From positions 1-64,000 of the IMG/VR virus record IMGVR_UViG_3300025620_000004: a stretch of 64,000 nucleotides of DNA; one strand, given 5' to 3'. The notes beneath the pieces are model-generated. The model was given only the letters and a program-made list of their open reading frames with translations, searched no databases and was not told the origin of the DNA. Position 1 is the stretch's first letter; the number at the start of each line of letters is the position of its first letter. Shown here piece by piece: positions 41,616 to 50,926 of the stretch. A program made the translations under genes and the position numbers. This DNA comes from a virus.

Positions 41616-42092
41616 TTATGGATGTACTGGAAAAGTAATCTGTGCTTGTAGCATTTCTGCTATGCTTTCCACCTGCTCTTCCGTTGCCCAGACAATACCT
41701 AAATTGAACTGAATAACTCCAGGTTTGATACCTGCTTTAGTACACATATTCTCAAAAGCTAAGGCATACTTGCACACTGCCTCTGGAAACTCGTCAACTA
41801 GATTAATTTCTTCTATATTGACTCTTATGTCCATTAGACCTTCTCTTTTGAAAGTCTGTATTTCTGGACAATCTTCGTTAATATACAGTGCATCTTTCTT
41901 TGCATCTGCTCTATTAAACTCAGAGTTACCAAAGTTAGGGAAAGATAGTGAAATGTCTGGAAACCAGATATTACTACCAAAACTCTCTACTCTATCATTT
42001 TGCTCCACGTTATTTCTGGCAAGATCATCAAGCATACCTAAGTAGCTTAACTCACTACCAAAACGAGGGTCTTGTTCTTGTTGTTCACTCAT
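41616..42092 (-). CDS. Acidic protein of unknown function
   Basis: 158 residues, AAGGAAT upstream. The N-terminal 70 residues are polar and probably disordered with GSNIWFPDISLSFPNFGNSEF. The C-terminal part looks like a small alpha/beta domain (MDIRVNIEEINLV, EAVCKYALAFENMCTKAG, GVIQFNLGIVWATEEQVESIAEMLQ). It is the last gene of the leftward arm, 11 bp after the ribonucleotide reductase. No family is recognised. Confidence 0.55.
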   Translation of the reverse strand: MSEQQEQDPRFGSELSYLGMLDDLARNNVEQNDRVESFGSNIWFPDISLSFPNFGNSEFNRADAKKDALYINEDCPEIQTFKREGLMDIRVNIEEINLVDEFPEAVCKYALAFENMCTKAGIKPGVIQFNLGIVWATEEQVESIAEMLQAQITFPVHP

Positions 42093-42103
42093 TTTTATAT
42101 TCC

Positions 42104-43984
42104 TTATACGATCTCACAAGCACCGCCAACACAGGCGAGTTCTTGAGATCCAGTTGTGTTATCTTCTTTCTCAAACTGAGCTAAATCTTCCCAGTTTACA
42201 TTTTGTGGCATAGCCGCCACAAGCTTTTGGTACTCTTCTTCATTTATATCTTCGTATGGAGCTTGCTGATAAGTGTGATCACTTGTCGGAAGCAAACTAA
42301 TACCAGAACATAGATCAAAATTATCCCAAATCCACTGTGATACTTGCAAGTATTCACTATCAGTATAGTATACAGTCACACTCGGTTTGTGCTCACACCA
42401 GTGATTCTGATAAGCTTTCCATAACCTTAGCTGATGCATTGCACCTACGTCTCGTACACAAGTACTTGCTTCTGGAGACTTAACAGGAAAGCTAAAGACT
42501 ACAGAAGTAGGAGACATTACATCTTGTTCCATGGGAAACCCTGCTTGTTCCATATAGAGAGCAAGTGGGTCTTTTTTGTCTGAACGTACTCTCCGAATGT
42601 AATGCTTAGAGAAGCGAGGATGTATACCGGAAGCACTATCAACAAGCTGAGACACAGTACCAGATGGCTTAACACACGTAATAGCGACAGACTGATTAAC
42701 ACCAAGCCTTTCAGCCCATTCTTTATTTGTTTCAATACTAACATCTCTCATCTCCTCTAGCCATTCTGGCAGTATGTCTGAGTCAGGGTTTCCTAGGACT
42801 GCATGATCCATGATACCTGTTAGACTTACTCCCAACAATGCTTCTTCTTCAGTGTTACGCTTCCAACGCACTCGCAGATATCTAAAGTCTGTTAAAGTAG
42901 ACTGTAGTGTACCAATGATTGTTGCTTTGCGTACTTTTTCTTTTAATGTTTCTAACGTGTCGTCTGCTCGTACAACTACTTCTGACAAGTTACAAAACTC
43001 GTTGCTTCGTAGAATAATCTCGGAACAAGGGTTAGTACCAAAATCATGCTCAGGGTCACGACGACCATTACGACCTGCAATTTTCTGTGCCGCTACGCGA
43101 CTGAACAACCCACGCTCACCAGATTTAGACTCATATAGATTCTTCATCTCGGTCAAGAACGCTTCGAAGTCAGGCTTTTCTGTATATGCTACAGAATTGT
43201 TTGCAAGCCTACGCTGGCCTTGGTCAATCCACCACTGACCTGATTTAGCTTTTGACATACGCTGATCTGAAAGATTAGAAAGACTAATCAAAGCTGACCT
43301 ACGAACGCCACCAACTACTACAATATCAGCAATCTTACAGCAGACATCATGACACTCAATACTTGTAAGTTTACGTCCCTTTGCTTTCTGGAATATTTCT
43401 ACACAGAAACGGAACAAGTCTTGCAAAGGCTCTGGGCCACTTGCTCTACCACCAAAAGTTTTAAGTCTAGCACCTGCTGGACGTACTCGGCTCATATCCC
43501 ACTGAGGTAATTTACCTGCATAAAGCATGGCAATCAACTCACGAAAGGCACTCGCCCATCCTAGCTTACTATCGCTTACTACGATTGTAGAACTTGTTTT
43601 GTGGAATGTTTCTGCTACTTCTGGTAGCTTATTGATGAAGTTACGTTCTACACTAAAGCCTACGCCTGTGCCACACATCAATACATACATCAGCTCGTCA
43701 AAAGCTCGTGGATGGTCGATATGCAAATAGCTACAGTTAAAGCCTGCTACGTTATCACGTTTCAACGCTTCACCTGCTGTCATCATACAACGCATAGAAG
43801 GCATAACTTCTAAAGCATTAATGGCATTCCAGATTTCTTGACCACTTTCGTCGTCTAACTGTTCTCTTTCTTTAAAGAAATCAACATAGCGACTACAGGT
43901 TTCATCCCATGTTTCTCTGCGGCCTTCGTCCTCTAGCCATCGTGCGTATCTGCTTTTATGAATAAAACTTTGATACTGATCCAT
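42104..43984 (-). CDS. nrdJ: Adenosylcobalamin-dependent ribonucleoside triphosphate reductase (class II)
   Basis: 626 residues, monomeric RTPR type. The active-site set is complete: C84 (FNCSY), C320 and E322 (NPCSE), C331 (FCNLSE) with the same 11-residue spacing as C408/C419 of the Lactobacillus enzyme. A C-terminal CVGGAC pair with spacing 5 reduces the active site. It makes dNTPs from NTPs and needs B12 from the host or environment but no oxygen or radical-activating partner. It sits at the 3' end of the recombination operon and works with ThyX and the DUF5664 protein further upstream. Confidence 0.93.
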   Translation of the reverse strand: MDQYQSFIHKSRYARWLEDEGRRETWDETCSRYVDFFKEREQLDDESGQEIWNAINALEVMPSMRCMMTAGEALKRDNVAGFNCSYLHIDHPRAFDELMYVLMCGTGVGFSVERNFINKLPEVAETFHKTSSTIVVSDSKLGWASAFRELIAMLYAGKLPQWDMSRVRPAGARLKTFGGRASGPEPLQDLFRFCVEIFQKAKGRKLTSIECHDVCCKIADIVVVGGVRRSALISLSNLSDQRMSKAKSGQWWIDQGQRRLANNSVAYTEKPDFEAFLTEMKNLYESKSGERGLFSRVAAQKIAGRNGRRDPEHDFGTNPCSEIILRSNEFCNLSEVVVRADDTLETLKEKVRKATIIGTLQSTLTDFRYLRVRWKRNTEEEALLGVSLTGIMDHAVLGNPDSDILPEWLEEMRDVSIETNKEWAERLGVNQSVAITCVKPSGTVSQLVDSASGIHPRFSKHYIRRVRSDKKDPLALYMEQAGFPMEQDVMSPTSVVFSFPVKSPEASTCVRDVGAMHQLRLWKAYQNHWCEHKPSVTVYYTDSEYLQVSQWIWDNFDLCSGISLLPTSDHTYQQAPYEDINEEEYQKLVAAMPQNVNWEDLAQFEKEDNTTGSQELACVGGACEIV

Positions 43985-44805
43985 TATACCATTCTCTCCT
44001 CAATATTGGACACATTGTCCTTGCCTATTGCGTCATCGCAATATGTTACTAAATCCATCAACTCATAGTTCTTTAGCAGTACTTCTGCGTTTTCATTCAA
44101 TTCTTGTATGTACTTGTATTTGCCCTCGATGGGTATACAATCATAAATTGACATGGCATCGCCATACTGTTCTATAAGTTGTTGTGCTCTTTTCGGCCCT
44201 ATGCCGTTGATTCCTGGGACATTATCACCTTTATCTCCTGTTAAACACTTGAAAGAGATATACTCTTCTGGTTTAACTTCGTAGTGCTCATGCCAGTTAT
44301 CTATTGTTACCTCTTTTCGAGTAACGTAAGAAAATCTACTTACACCGTCCTGAATCAATAAGTCCCAGTCTCGGTCACTAGATACCAGCCAGATATTTTC
44401 TAATCCGTACTGTTTTCTTTGCTTTACAAGGTGGGCAGCAAGATCATCTGCCTCTACACCTTTGTAGCGAAGAACGTCATAGCTTTCTGACAGTAATTCT
44501 AGTGTTTCTTCGTACTCTTCAAAGAAGTCAATAAATGCTTGCTTCTCTGCTTCAGTTTGTTCAGCATACTTATCTTTTCGATTCTGCTTGTACTCTGGTA
44601 ATATCTCTTTTCTATAACTAGATGATCCCCAATCTGCGGTAATAATAACCTTACCACAATTGTAAGATGTTGCTAGAGATCTTACTGTTTCTACATACTG
44701 ATGTCTAAAATCTGTTCTGCCTTGATGCTTCCACCGAAAAGCTAAGTTTAGTGCATCTACTATGAGTACACCATCTTGGTTGCGTTCGTTAAAATTAAAA
44801 GCCAC
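43984..44805 (-). CDS. 5'-3' exonuclease / flap endonuclease (T5 exonuclease-like)
   Basis: 273 residues with a GTG start and GGAG upstream. PIN-like nuclease: DALNLAFRW, ITADWGSSSYRKEILPEYKQNRK, the VEADDLAAHL acidic cluster and SSDRDWDLLI. The helix-three-turn-helix DNA-binding segment is GDKGDNVPGINGIGPKRAQQLIEQYG. It removes RNA primers and flaps. The phage PolA lacks this domain, so this is its separate partner. The stop overlaps the reductase start. Confidence 0.92.
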   Translation of the reverse strand: MAFNFNERNQDGVLIVDALNLAFRWKHQGRTDFRHQYVETVRSLATSYNCGKVIITADWGSSSYRKEILPEYKQNRKDKYAEQTEAEKQAFIDFFEEYEETLELLSESYDVLRYKGVEADDLAAHLVKQRKQYGLENIWLVSSDRDWDLLIQDGVSRFSYVTRKEVTIDNWHEHYEVKPEEYISFKCLTGDKGDNVPGINGIGPKRAQQLIEQYGDAMSIYDCIPIEGKYKYIQELNENAEVLLKNYELMDLVTYCDDAIGKDNVSNIEERMV

Positions 44806-45241
44806 CTATCCACTCCGTCTTTTCTGTTTTTAACCAATCATCTGCTAGTAGTACATAACAATTCAAAAAACGAATATACAGATACTCATCTGTGCCTTCT
44901 GGTTTGTTTTCTGTTACTACAAATACTTTAGATCGGTCATATTTAAAGAATAACAAGGGCTTTTGATCGCCACCTGCTGCTTGTATTACAATCTTCTTCC
45001 ACCATCTGATAATGTTATTTGTTTTCGGTTGTGTGAATATCTTATCAGTCAGCGGTGAGTCTTTATAATTTTTTACCTCTATACAATAATGATTTCTCTG
45101 ATTAGGGACATATAAGTCCCCTTTCAGATATTCAAGAGCACCCGAGGCAGGCACTCTCTCAAATTTCAGTCCGGTCGCTTCCCTCAGCATGTCCCTCACC
45201 AGGTACTCGCCTCTCGCTCCCTTCGCTCTCGAATCTACCAT
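44795..45241 (-). CDS. PD-(D/E)XK nuclease, Holliday junction resolvase-like
   Basis: 148 residues. SRAKGARGEYLVRDMLREATGLKFERVPASGALEYLKGDLYVP...YCIEVKNYKD follows the Hjc-type pattern: KGxxGE, RxPxSG, GDL, ExK. The catalytic set is E12, D42, E56, K58 (approximate). It would resolve recombination or replication junctions before packaging. It overlaps the exonuclease by 11 nt, and its first 83 nt overlap a 57-codon ORF in another frame. Confidence 0.75.
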   Translation of the reverse strand: MVDSRAKGARGEYLVRDMLREATGLKFERVPASGALEYLKGDLYVPNQRNHYCIEVKNYKDSPLTDKIFTQPKTNNIIRWWKKIVIQAAGGDQKPLLFFKYDRSKVFVVTENKPEGTDEYLYIRFLNCYVLLADDWLKTEKTEWIGGF

Positions 45242-45332
45242 CTTCGTCCTCTTCGTTCTTCTTGGGATCTGATCTTACTTGTTCCCAGTGATTTTGTTGT
45301 GCCCACCACATTCTTCGTCTACCTGCGCTCAT
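45159..45332 (-). CDS. 57-residue charged protein, overlapping resolvase start
   Basis: ATG at 45330-45332 with GGAGTAAGG directly upstream, TGA at 45159-45161. It starts MSAGRRRMWWAQQNHWEQVR and continues as a Glu/Arg/Gly-rich tail. The first half is unique; the second half overlaps the resolvase in another frame. The excellent ribosome site and 2-bp spacing from the SbcC-like gene support translation, at least as a coupling element. Confidence 0.45.
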   Translation of the reverse strand: MSAGRRRMWWAQQNHWEQVRSDPKKNEEDEDGRFESEGSERRVPGEGHAEGSDRTEI

Positions 45333-45334
45333 CC

Positions 45335-47125
45335 TTACTCCAATACGCTAGTGTTTCCATCCTTGACTACTTCGATCTTCTCTAACAGTGGGTGAGACCA
45401 ACCATGAGAAACTAGATAAGTATTCATATCTTCTCGTAGTAGAACTTCTACTATGCGCTCCTTTCCGGCATCATCAAGAACACTAATAACTTCATCTAAA
45501 AACAATACATTGATTTTAGACTTCGATATACTACTCATTAATCTACGAATAGCTATCAAAGTAGCAGTATTTACTCTCGCCAACTCGCCAGATGAAAGTG
45601 CTAGAATATCTACTACATTACCATTATCAGTAATTTCTACATTTAATTTATCGTTTGATACGACAAACTCTAGTGTAAACCTGCCGTCAGAGAGTTCAGC
45701 CAAGTACTCATTTGCTAACTCTTCGAGTTCTCCGACTAAGTTTTCAATCTTGTATGCAAGTAAACCATTTGTACTAAAAGACTTTTTCAGAATGTCAAGT
45801 TCTGTTTCTAGTTTTTGGTTGCCTGCTAGTTTGCCATCGTATTCTTCTTGCTGTTCAACGAACTCTGCTGTCTGCTCTTGTATTACTTGAATACGAGTAT
45901 TGAGTCTTGTTCGTCTTTCATTCTCTGCTGCATTTTCTGCCAATTGGGTTCTGGCTTCGGATAATACGCTCTTTAGTTCCGCGATTTTTGAATCTACTTC
46001 AGACTCCTCCAGTATAGCACTTGGCAGAGATTTGTCGTACGAGCGATATAAGTCTTCCCAATTCTTTCGGTCTTTCTCATTCTGCTCAAAGATTGCATTG
46101 TTTGCTTTAATCTCATGAATTTGAGGACGAATCTTCATAGCTCTGCCATGAGCTTCATCACGCTTCACACGCTCCACTCCAATCATTGCTTTCTCGGAAG
46201 AAACATCAATAGGTTGCTTACAAGTGGGACACTCATCAGAAATTTTCTCTAATCTGTCCAGAGTCCGTTGAGCACCCGTAGCGACTGCTTGTAAAGACCC
46301 TAACTCTTCTTGTAAATCATCGTAAGATTGCCAAGAAATTGTACTAGAAGAAATAGCACCGATGTCTATCTTGTCCAGCATTGTTTTATATTCATTATTC
46401 TCTCGAATTTTTTTATTTTTTTCAGAGATATTTTCCTTCTCTGTCATCCAATAACGTAAAGACTCTTCATCTTTGGATGTATTAATTTCTAAATCGAGCA
46501 TGGGTAGTATGTTGGTATCACTCAATTTATTTGTTTCTAACCATTTTTCTACTGTTGCAAGTTTCCCCGCTATTGTAGATGACGTATTCGATACCTCTCT
46601 AGAAGCAGATTTGAATATTTCAAATAACTCAACATACTTTTCTAGGTGCAGAAGATCAATAAGAAACTTCTTACGATTCGCATCTGTAGCAGTTAGAAAC
46701 TGTAAACTCGCATTAGTATTTTGATATACTAACTGCGAAAAGGTTTTAAAGTCAACTCCGAGAATCTCTTGTAGAGTCTTGTACGTATTCGTAGCTGTGT
46801 GGCTAGATATATCTGTACCATTCTTTTCAAGTTTAACTTTTATATTTGTTTTGCGATTAACGGTGATCTGATAACTATCTTCATCTTTCGTAAAAGACAA
46901 AGAGATGTTATAACCATCATTCACATAACGATTAGGAATGTCTGCTTTTTTGATACCCTTAGAGTTCTTGTTATACAGTGCTTCCTCAATGATTAACGGG
47001 ATGGAGGACTTCCCCATCCCGTTAGTACCAAGGATTTGTGTAACAGTGTTATCGTCTAATTGTAACTCATTACCAGAACCATAACTAAAGCAGTTATCCC
47101 ATCTCAATGTTTGTAGTGTAATCAT
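45335..47125 (-). CDS. SbcC/Rad50-like recombination ATPase (T4 gp46-like)
   Basis: 596 residues. Walker A GTNGMGKS (33-40), long coiled coils, zinc hook CPTC in the centre, ABC signature LSSGELARV, Walker B NVLFLDEV and a C-terminal YLVSHGWSH switch. It pairs with the SbcD/Mre11-like nuclease encoded just upstream (overlap 32 nt) to process DNA ends for recombination-dependent replication or host DNA breakdown. Confidence 0.93.
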   Translation of the reverse strand: MITLQTLRWDNCFSYGSGNELQLDDNTVTQILGTNGMGKSSIPLIIEEALYNKNSKGIKKADIPNRYVNDGYNISLSFTKDEDSYQITVNRKTNIKVKLEKNGTDISSHTATNTYKTLQEILGVDFKTFSQLVYQNTNASLQFLTATDANRKKFLIDLLHLEKYVELFEIFKSASREVSNTSSTIAGKLATVEKWLETNKLSDTNILPMLDLEINTSKDEESLRYWMTEKENISEKNKKIRENNEYKTMLDKIDIGAISSSTISWQSYDDLQEELGSLQAVATGAQRTLDRLEKISDECPTCKQPIDVSSEKAMIGVERVKRDEAHGRAMKIRPQIHEIKANNAIFEQNEKDRKNWEDLYRSYDKSLPSAILEESEVDSKIAELKSVLSEARTQLAENAAENERRTRLNTRIQVIQEQTAEFVEQQEEYDGKLAGNQKLETELDILKKSFSTNGLLAYKIENLVGELEELANEYLAELSDGRFTLEFVVSNDKLNVEITDNGNVVDILALSSGELARVNTATLIAIRRLMSSISKSKINVLFLDEVISVLDDAGKERIVEVLLREDMNTYLVSHGWSHPLLEKIEVVKDGNTSVLE

Positions 47126-48053
47126 TGTATGTTCCTATGATGTCTGGTATTTTATCAGGGTTAATTTCTAGTATGTACGTTAGATACTCTACTAGCTCTT
47201 CTTGCACGGACATATCTTTATCCATGATAAGAGATGCCTCTGACTTACGTTTTACTACTTTTTTATCTAGCAATTCCGAGTTCTTTACTCCAGCTAGATC
47301 TTGCATATCTCCTTCTACTTCATAGATCGTGTGATCAAAATCAGTAGGAGTCATATCTTCACTACTTGTAACTGTTTTACGAATTAACTGTGGAAGTCTA
47401 AACTCTTCCCACATCCAACTCCAGTCCTGTTCGTTAATAAGCAAGTAACCTGTTTTTACTTTACTTCTATGAAAGGAAGTAGTCATAGGACTACCAGGAT
47501 ATACAATATTGCGTTGACAGTTGCTATGGGCGTGTAGGTCGCCTGCAAATACAACAGGGAAGTCTTCAAACAGGTCTAAGTCGACTTCGGGTTTAACGTG
47601 TGGCGGTATTTCTCCTCTAACGTGAGTGAATAAAGGCCGGCTCGTATCAAAATGATCTATGGCACCTTTCTTATGCAAATCTGCGTAAGGTAGGATACTG
47701 AAACCTAGGTCATGGTCTACATAAGACACATCTACAATATGAATAAGAGGATTAATATCTCTACTTACTTGCTTTAGCTGAGTAAAGAAAGTCTTATTCT
47801 TTTTAGTAGCTTCATGGTTTCCATCATAAATAATAGTTGGAACCTTTACTCCACGAATAAACCTGAAGTAGAGTTCCAACTCTTCCATATTCGGAAGACG
47901 ATCAAAGAGATCGCCTCCGATTATGTGCATATTACATTCTTTTTCTAGTTCGTAAACTTGGTCAAAGAACATTTGATAACGGTTTGTAGCCCACTTTACT
48001 GGGACGTTCTTTTGTCCCAGCTTGATGTGCCAGTCTGCCGTAAAGAGAATCAT
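47094..48053 (-). CDS. SbcD/Mre11-like nuclease (T4 gp47-like)
   Basis: 319 residues. Calcineurin-type phosphoesterase motifs are in order: FTADWHIK (D6, H8), GGDLFDR, YDGNHE, and AGDLHAHSN near residue 170. The C-terminal 80 residues are the cap that contacts the SbcC partner. The start overlaps the stop of the ssDNA-binding protein gene by 4 nt. Confidence 0.93.
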   Translation of the reverse strand: MILFTADWHIKLGQKNVPVKWATNRYQMFFDQVYELEKECNMHIIGGDLFDRLPNMEELELYFRFIRGVKVPTIIYDGNHEATKKNKTFFTQLKQVSRDINPLIHIVDVSYVDHDLGFSILPYADLHKKGAIDHFDTSRPLFTHVRGEIPPHVKPEVDLDLFEDFPVVFAGDLHAHSNCQRNIVYPGSPMTTSFHRSKVKTGYLLINEQDWSWMWEEFRLPQLIRKTVTSSEDMTPTDFDHTIYEVEGDMQDLAGVKNSELLDKKVVKRKSEASLIMDKDMSVQEELVEYLTYILEINPDKIPDIIGTYNDYTTNIEMG

Positions 48054-48676
48054 CCTACATTGAACTCCGCGTCAAGAGCTTCATCATCAGTCTCGTCACC
48101 ATGGTTACGAACTCGATCAAGCAACTCTTTCTGTGCGTCAGGAGTAGGACGTGTCATTACGTCATCCATAGACTTTAGGTCAGCAATAGCTTCACGCTCT
48201 TCGTCTGTAAGAGCACGAGGCTTGCACTTTAGTGCTTGCAACTGATACTCTACGTTGTATGGCAGAGGGCCAGTCTTAACTCGCTTGAAACAAATGTCCC
48301 AGCCAGTATCAGGGTCAGTAGGATCGCCTAGATCTTCTGCGGCAGTAATGATTTGCTCCCACAGCTTCTTCTTGAGGTTTACTACTTTTACTTCACCGTT
48401 GTCGATGCACTGAGTAGCGTAGCTCCAGCCACACTTCAGATCAGGGTAGTATTCACGAACCCAGTCTTTCTCGACATTGTTGAATCGCTCAGAGTTTCTA
48501 TCAAAAGATAGGCACTCCATAGGAATGTTTTTACCGTTCTCGCCATTGATCCAGTAAACATAGCGTGCAAGAATGTCGCCAACTACGCGCATCTTGTTGT
48601 CGCCATCTTTATACTGAAAAGTTGAGATTGAGGATTTTTGGGCTCCGCCCGTTTGCTTATTGAATGATAATGCCAT
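48050..48676 (-). CDS. Single-stranded DNA-binding protein (putative)
   Basis: 208 residues. Basic N-terminus (MALSFNKQTGGAQKSS), OB-fold-like centre (DNKMRVVGDILARYVYWINGENGKNIPMECLSF, CGWSYATQCIDNGEVKVVNL) and an acidic C-terminal tail (NHGDETDDEALDAEFNVG) of the kind that recruits replication partners. No zinc motif of T4 gp32 is obvious. It sits between the SbcCD pair and an uncharacterised gene. The call rests on layout and tail. Confidence 0.65.
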   Translation of the reverse strand: MALSFNKQTGGAQKSSISTFQYKDGDNKMRVVGDILARYVYWINGENGKNIPMECLSFDRNSERFNNVEKDWVREYYPDLKCGWSYATQCIDNGEVKVVNLKKKLWEQIITAAEDLGDPTDPDTGWDICFKRVKTGPLPYNVEYQLQALKCKPRALTDEEREAIADLKSMDDVMTRPTPDAQKELLDRVRNHGDETDDEALDAEFNVG

Positions 48677-49077
48677 TAGTGTATAGTCTCCAGTTGGACT
48701 TCTTCATAGATGAACGTTATTTCGTCCGGTAATACTATGAGTAGCCTATTGTCGTTGATTTCATCTAGATGCACAGGACAATGTAGTGAATCTAGCGTAG
48801 TTTTTTGTGTTGCAAAATATTCCGCTGTACTTCTAAGAGAAGCCAGTGCGTAATATATGCAAAGTTCTTTTTGTGTGTACTTATAAGAATTGTAAAGAAG
48901 CATTTCTCCATGAAGAAGAAAACTATCGCCTGTAAAGTCTTTATAAGAATATTTATAGATAGGGTCGTACTTGTTACGTGGGATCTGACTGTTTACCAGC
49001 ATTTCCATTATCATGTTACAAGTAGCAATATTTCCTTGCGCCGTATCAAAAACCTTCTTCCAATCAAATAAGAGCAC
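48676..49077 (-). CDS. Replication-operon protein of unknown function
   Basis: 133 residues if started at the GTG at 49077, with AAGGAAG upstream. However, this ribosome site lies in the spacer of promoter M1, whose predicted RNA starts near 49072, inside the gene. RNA from M1 would need an internal start such as the ATG at 49014, while readthrough RNA could use the GTG. Mostly helical (KYSYKDFTGDSFLLHGEMLLYNSYKY, ELCIYYALASLRSTAEYF). Adjacent to the ssDNA-binding gene, so a helicase-loader or mediator role is conceivable. Confidence 0.55.
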   Translation of the reverse strand: MLLFDWKKVFDTAQGNIATCNMIMEMLVNSQIPRNKYDPIYKYSYKDFTGDSFLLHGEMLLYNSYKYTQKELCIYYALASLRSTAEYFATQKTTLDSLHCPVHLDEINDNRLLIVLPDEITFIYEEVQLETIH

Positions 49078-49078
49078 T

Positions 49079-49107
49079 ATTATACTTCCTTTTTACCATT
49101 TTGTCAA
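49079..49107 (-). promoter_or_regulatory. Promoter M1, recombination/reductase operon
   Basis: Minus strand AAAATAATTCTTGACA (TTGACA 49107-49102), 17-bp spacer, TATAAT (49084-49079). Same family as the rightward promoters. The spacer includes AAGGAAG, which could serve as ribosome site for the GTG at 49077 on longer transcripts. Confidence 0.85.
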
Positions 49108-49118
49108 GAATTATTTTT

Positions 49119-50402
49119 CTAAAGGTACTTCATGTCCCAACCCTGCTTCATATAGAACCCAACACGATTGGAGGCTTGTTTTCGAGCCGTATTTCCTTTC
49201 AGATGTATATCTATAATAACAGGGTCGATTTTACCTTCTTTTTTCCGAATCACTCGTCCACAAAGCTGTGTCAGTAGTGGTTCATTATTTACAGGGGTTG
49301 CCAGTATAAGACAGCTAAGTGTGTCTACTGATATACCTTCTGAGAAGATAGCCTGTGTTCCATAAAGAACGTTTTTATCTCCGTAGAGTATTTCCTCTAC
49401 GAGTGTTTCTCTATCTTCATGCGATACGTCACCAGTAACGCATATTGATTTGTCTCCTGTAAGTTCGGAACAAGCCTTCAAAAAGCTCACTCTATCACTT
49501 ACTACTAAGACTTTGTGTCCTTTAGCGGCATAAGCTGCGGCTAAAAGTGCTATTGTATGTCTATACTCTTCATCATTTGCTAGCTTTGTAACTCTGTTAG
49601 CCCAGGGGATTCTAGCTCCATCCATGAATCGTATCTCTGACGGTACAATATGTACTGTAGGGGTCATATAGTTTTCTTTCGGTGGCTTGAAAAGAGTATT
49701 ACCAAAGTAATCTCTGAACACAACGTGTTTTCCATCCTTTCTTTCTATAGTACCCGACAGACCTATCTTATATCTACAGTAATTTGTATCTAAAATTTTA
49801 CTAAAGGTCGGACTGCTAACATGATGCATCTCATCTAGTATAACTGTGCCAAACTCTTTACGAATCTTGTCTACGTTTCGGTATAAAGTCTGTGTATTCC
49901 CAATGACGATAGGAGCATCAAGATCAAACTGACCACTACCTATGATGCCTGGTTTAATTCCATAGACTTTCTCTACTTCTTTTGCCCACTGATTACGCAG
50001 AGGGACAGTATGGGTAACAACAAGCGTCTTCTGACCAAGTTTACCAGCAATAGCTAAACCTGTAAATGTCTTACCCCAACTCACCCATGCGTTAATTATG
50101 GCGTTGTCTTCGATTTCGTCATAGACCTTCTTTTGACTAGCTCGAAGATCGAACTTAAACTCGGGGAATTCTACAGGCTTGTTTACTCGCCTATCGACTA
50201 TTTCGTAATTTGATGGTATTAAATCCGTACGTCCGATAGGTAATGAGACTAACCCATTACGAATAATGCCCATATTCTTAATCACCTCAGGTGGATCAAG
50301 AGGATTGTGCGTAGGAATAGTATAGGTGAGCTCTTTGTCGATTCTCTCCTGTACTTCTTCGGTACAATCCATGTATATTCTGTGACTTATAACTGCCTTC
50401 AC
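49119..50402 (-). CDS. SF2 DNA helicase (UvsW/RadD-like)
   Basis: 427 residues. Helicase motifs: Q-region FDLRASQKKVYDEI, motif I with an unusual AWVSWGKTFTG, motif Ia VVTHTVPLRNQW, motif II LDEMHH, motif III GLSGT, motif VI LTQLCGRVIRKK. It probably branch-migrates recombination intermediates and converts replication from origin-dependent to recombination-dependent modes, as known for T4 UvsW. It overlaps the upstream gene by 4 nt. Confidence 0.9.
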   Translation of the reverse strand: MKAVISHRIYMDCTEEVQERIDKELTYTIPTHNPLDPPEVIKNMGIIRNGLVSLPIGRTDLIPSNYEIVDRRVNKPVEFPEFKFDLRASQKKVYDEIEDNAIINAWVSWGKTFTGLAIAGKLGQKTLVVTHTVPLRNQWAKEVEKVYGIKPGIIGSGQFDLDAPIVIGNTQTLYRNVDKIRKEFGTVILDEMHHVSSPTFSKILDTNYCRYKIGLSGTIERKDGKHVVFRDYFGNTLFKPPKENYMTPTVHIVPSEIRFMDGARIPWANRVTKLANDEEYRHTIALLAAAYAAKGHKVLVVSDRVSFLKACSELTGDKSICVTGDVSHEDRETLVEEILYGDKNVLYGTQAIFSEGISVDTLSCLILATPVNNEPLLTQLCGRVIRKKEGKIDPVIIDIHLKGNTARKQASNRVGFYMKQGWDMKYL

Positions 50403-50926
50403 GAAGTCGCCTCTTTCAAGGCAGCTTTAACGGCCTGCACTGACATATAGTTTTCAGGTACTTGCATACATATGTGTGGAATCTCTAAGTCTTGTATCAT
50501 AATACTAAGAAGAGTATCCGCCACAGTAGTCCAACGCATACTAGGAACACCGCGCAATGCTACGCCTCCGAGATCCATTGTGGTAATCTTACATTGTTTC
50601 TCGGGACAATTCCAGTGTAAGTTGTTAGCATAGTGATTCAAAGCTGCTTTCTGCGCGGCATACATATACCCTTTGGATATATTCGGTTGGGCGGCACGAG
50701 AAGATATGTTAAAAATTATCCTCTTAGGATCAAATCTCCACTCATTGAATACATACTCTAGCAGCTCTACTTGCTTGAAGCCAACGTGTGCATAGTTTAT
50801 GAAACACCCATACTCATTAATATCTACTCTACCTTCGAGTATATCTTCAATGCGACAAGTGTCAATGGGTATAAGGTGGTTAAGGGCAGAGTAAAGTGTA
50901 CTAGTCCCGGTTATTAATGTTTTCAT
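50399..50926 (-). CDS. SDR-type oxidoreductase-like protein
   Basis: 175 residues, short for a short-chain dehydrogenase. It begins MKTLITGTSTLYSALN where the dinucleotide-binding loop should be, but the TGxxxGxG glycines are mostly missing. It keeps FNISSRAAQ (Ser75) and YMYAAQKAALNHYA with Y89 and K93 as YxxxK. Redox activity with a divergent cofactor site, or a degenerate role, are both possible. It overlaps the radical SAM gene by 26 nt, so the two are probably co-translated and work in one pathway. Confidence 0.65.
   Translation of the reverse strand: MKTLITGTSTLYSALNHLIPIDTCRIEDILEGRVDINEYGCFINYAHVGFKQVELLEYVFNEWRFDPKRIIFNISSRAAQPNISKGYMYAAQKAALNHYANNLHWNCPEKQCKITTMDLGGVALRGVPSMRWTTVADTLLSIMIQDLEIPHICMQVPENYMSVQAVKAALKEATS

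Noticed and set aside
45453-45890. Plus-strand frame of 145 codons opposite the SbcC-like gene
   Set aside because: Ser-rich antisense shadow without a start signal; the minus-strand gene is certain.
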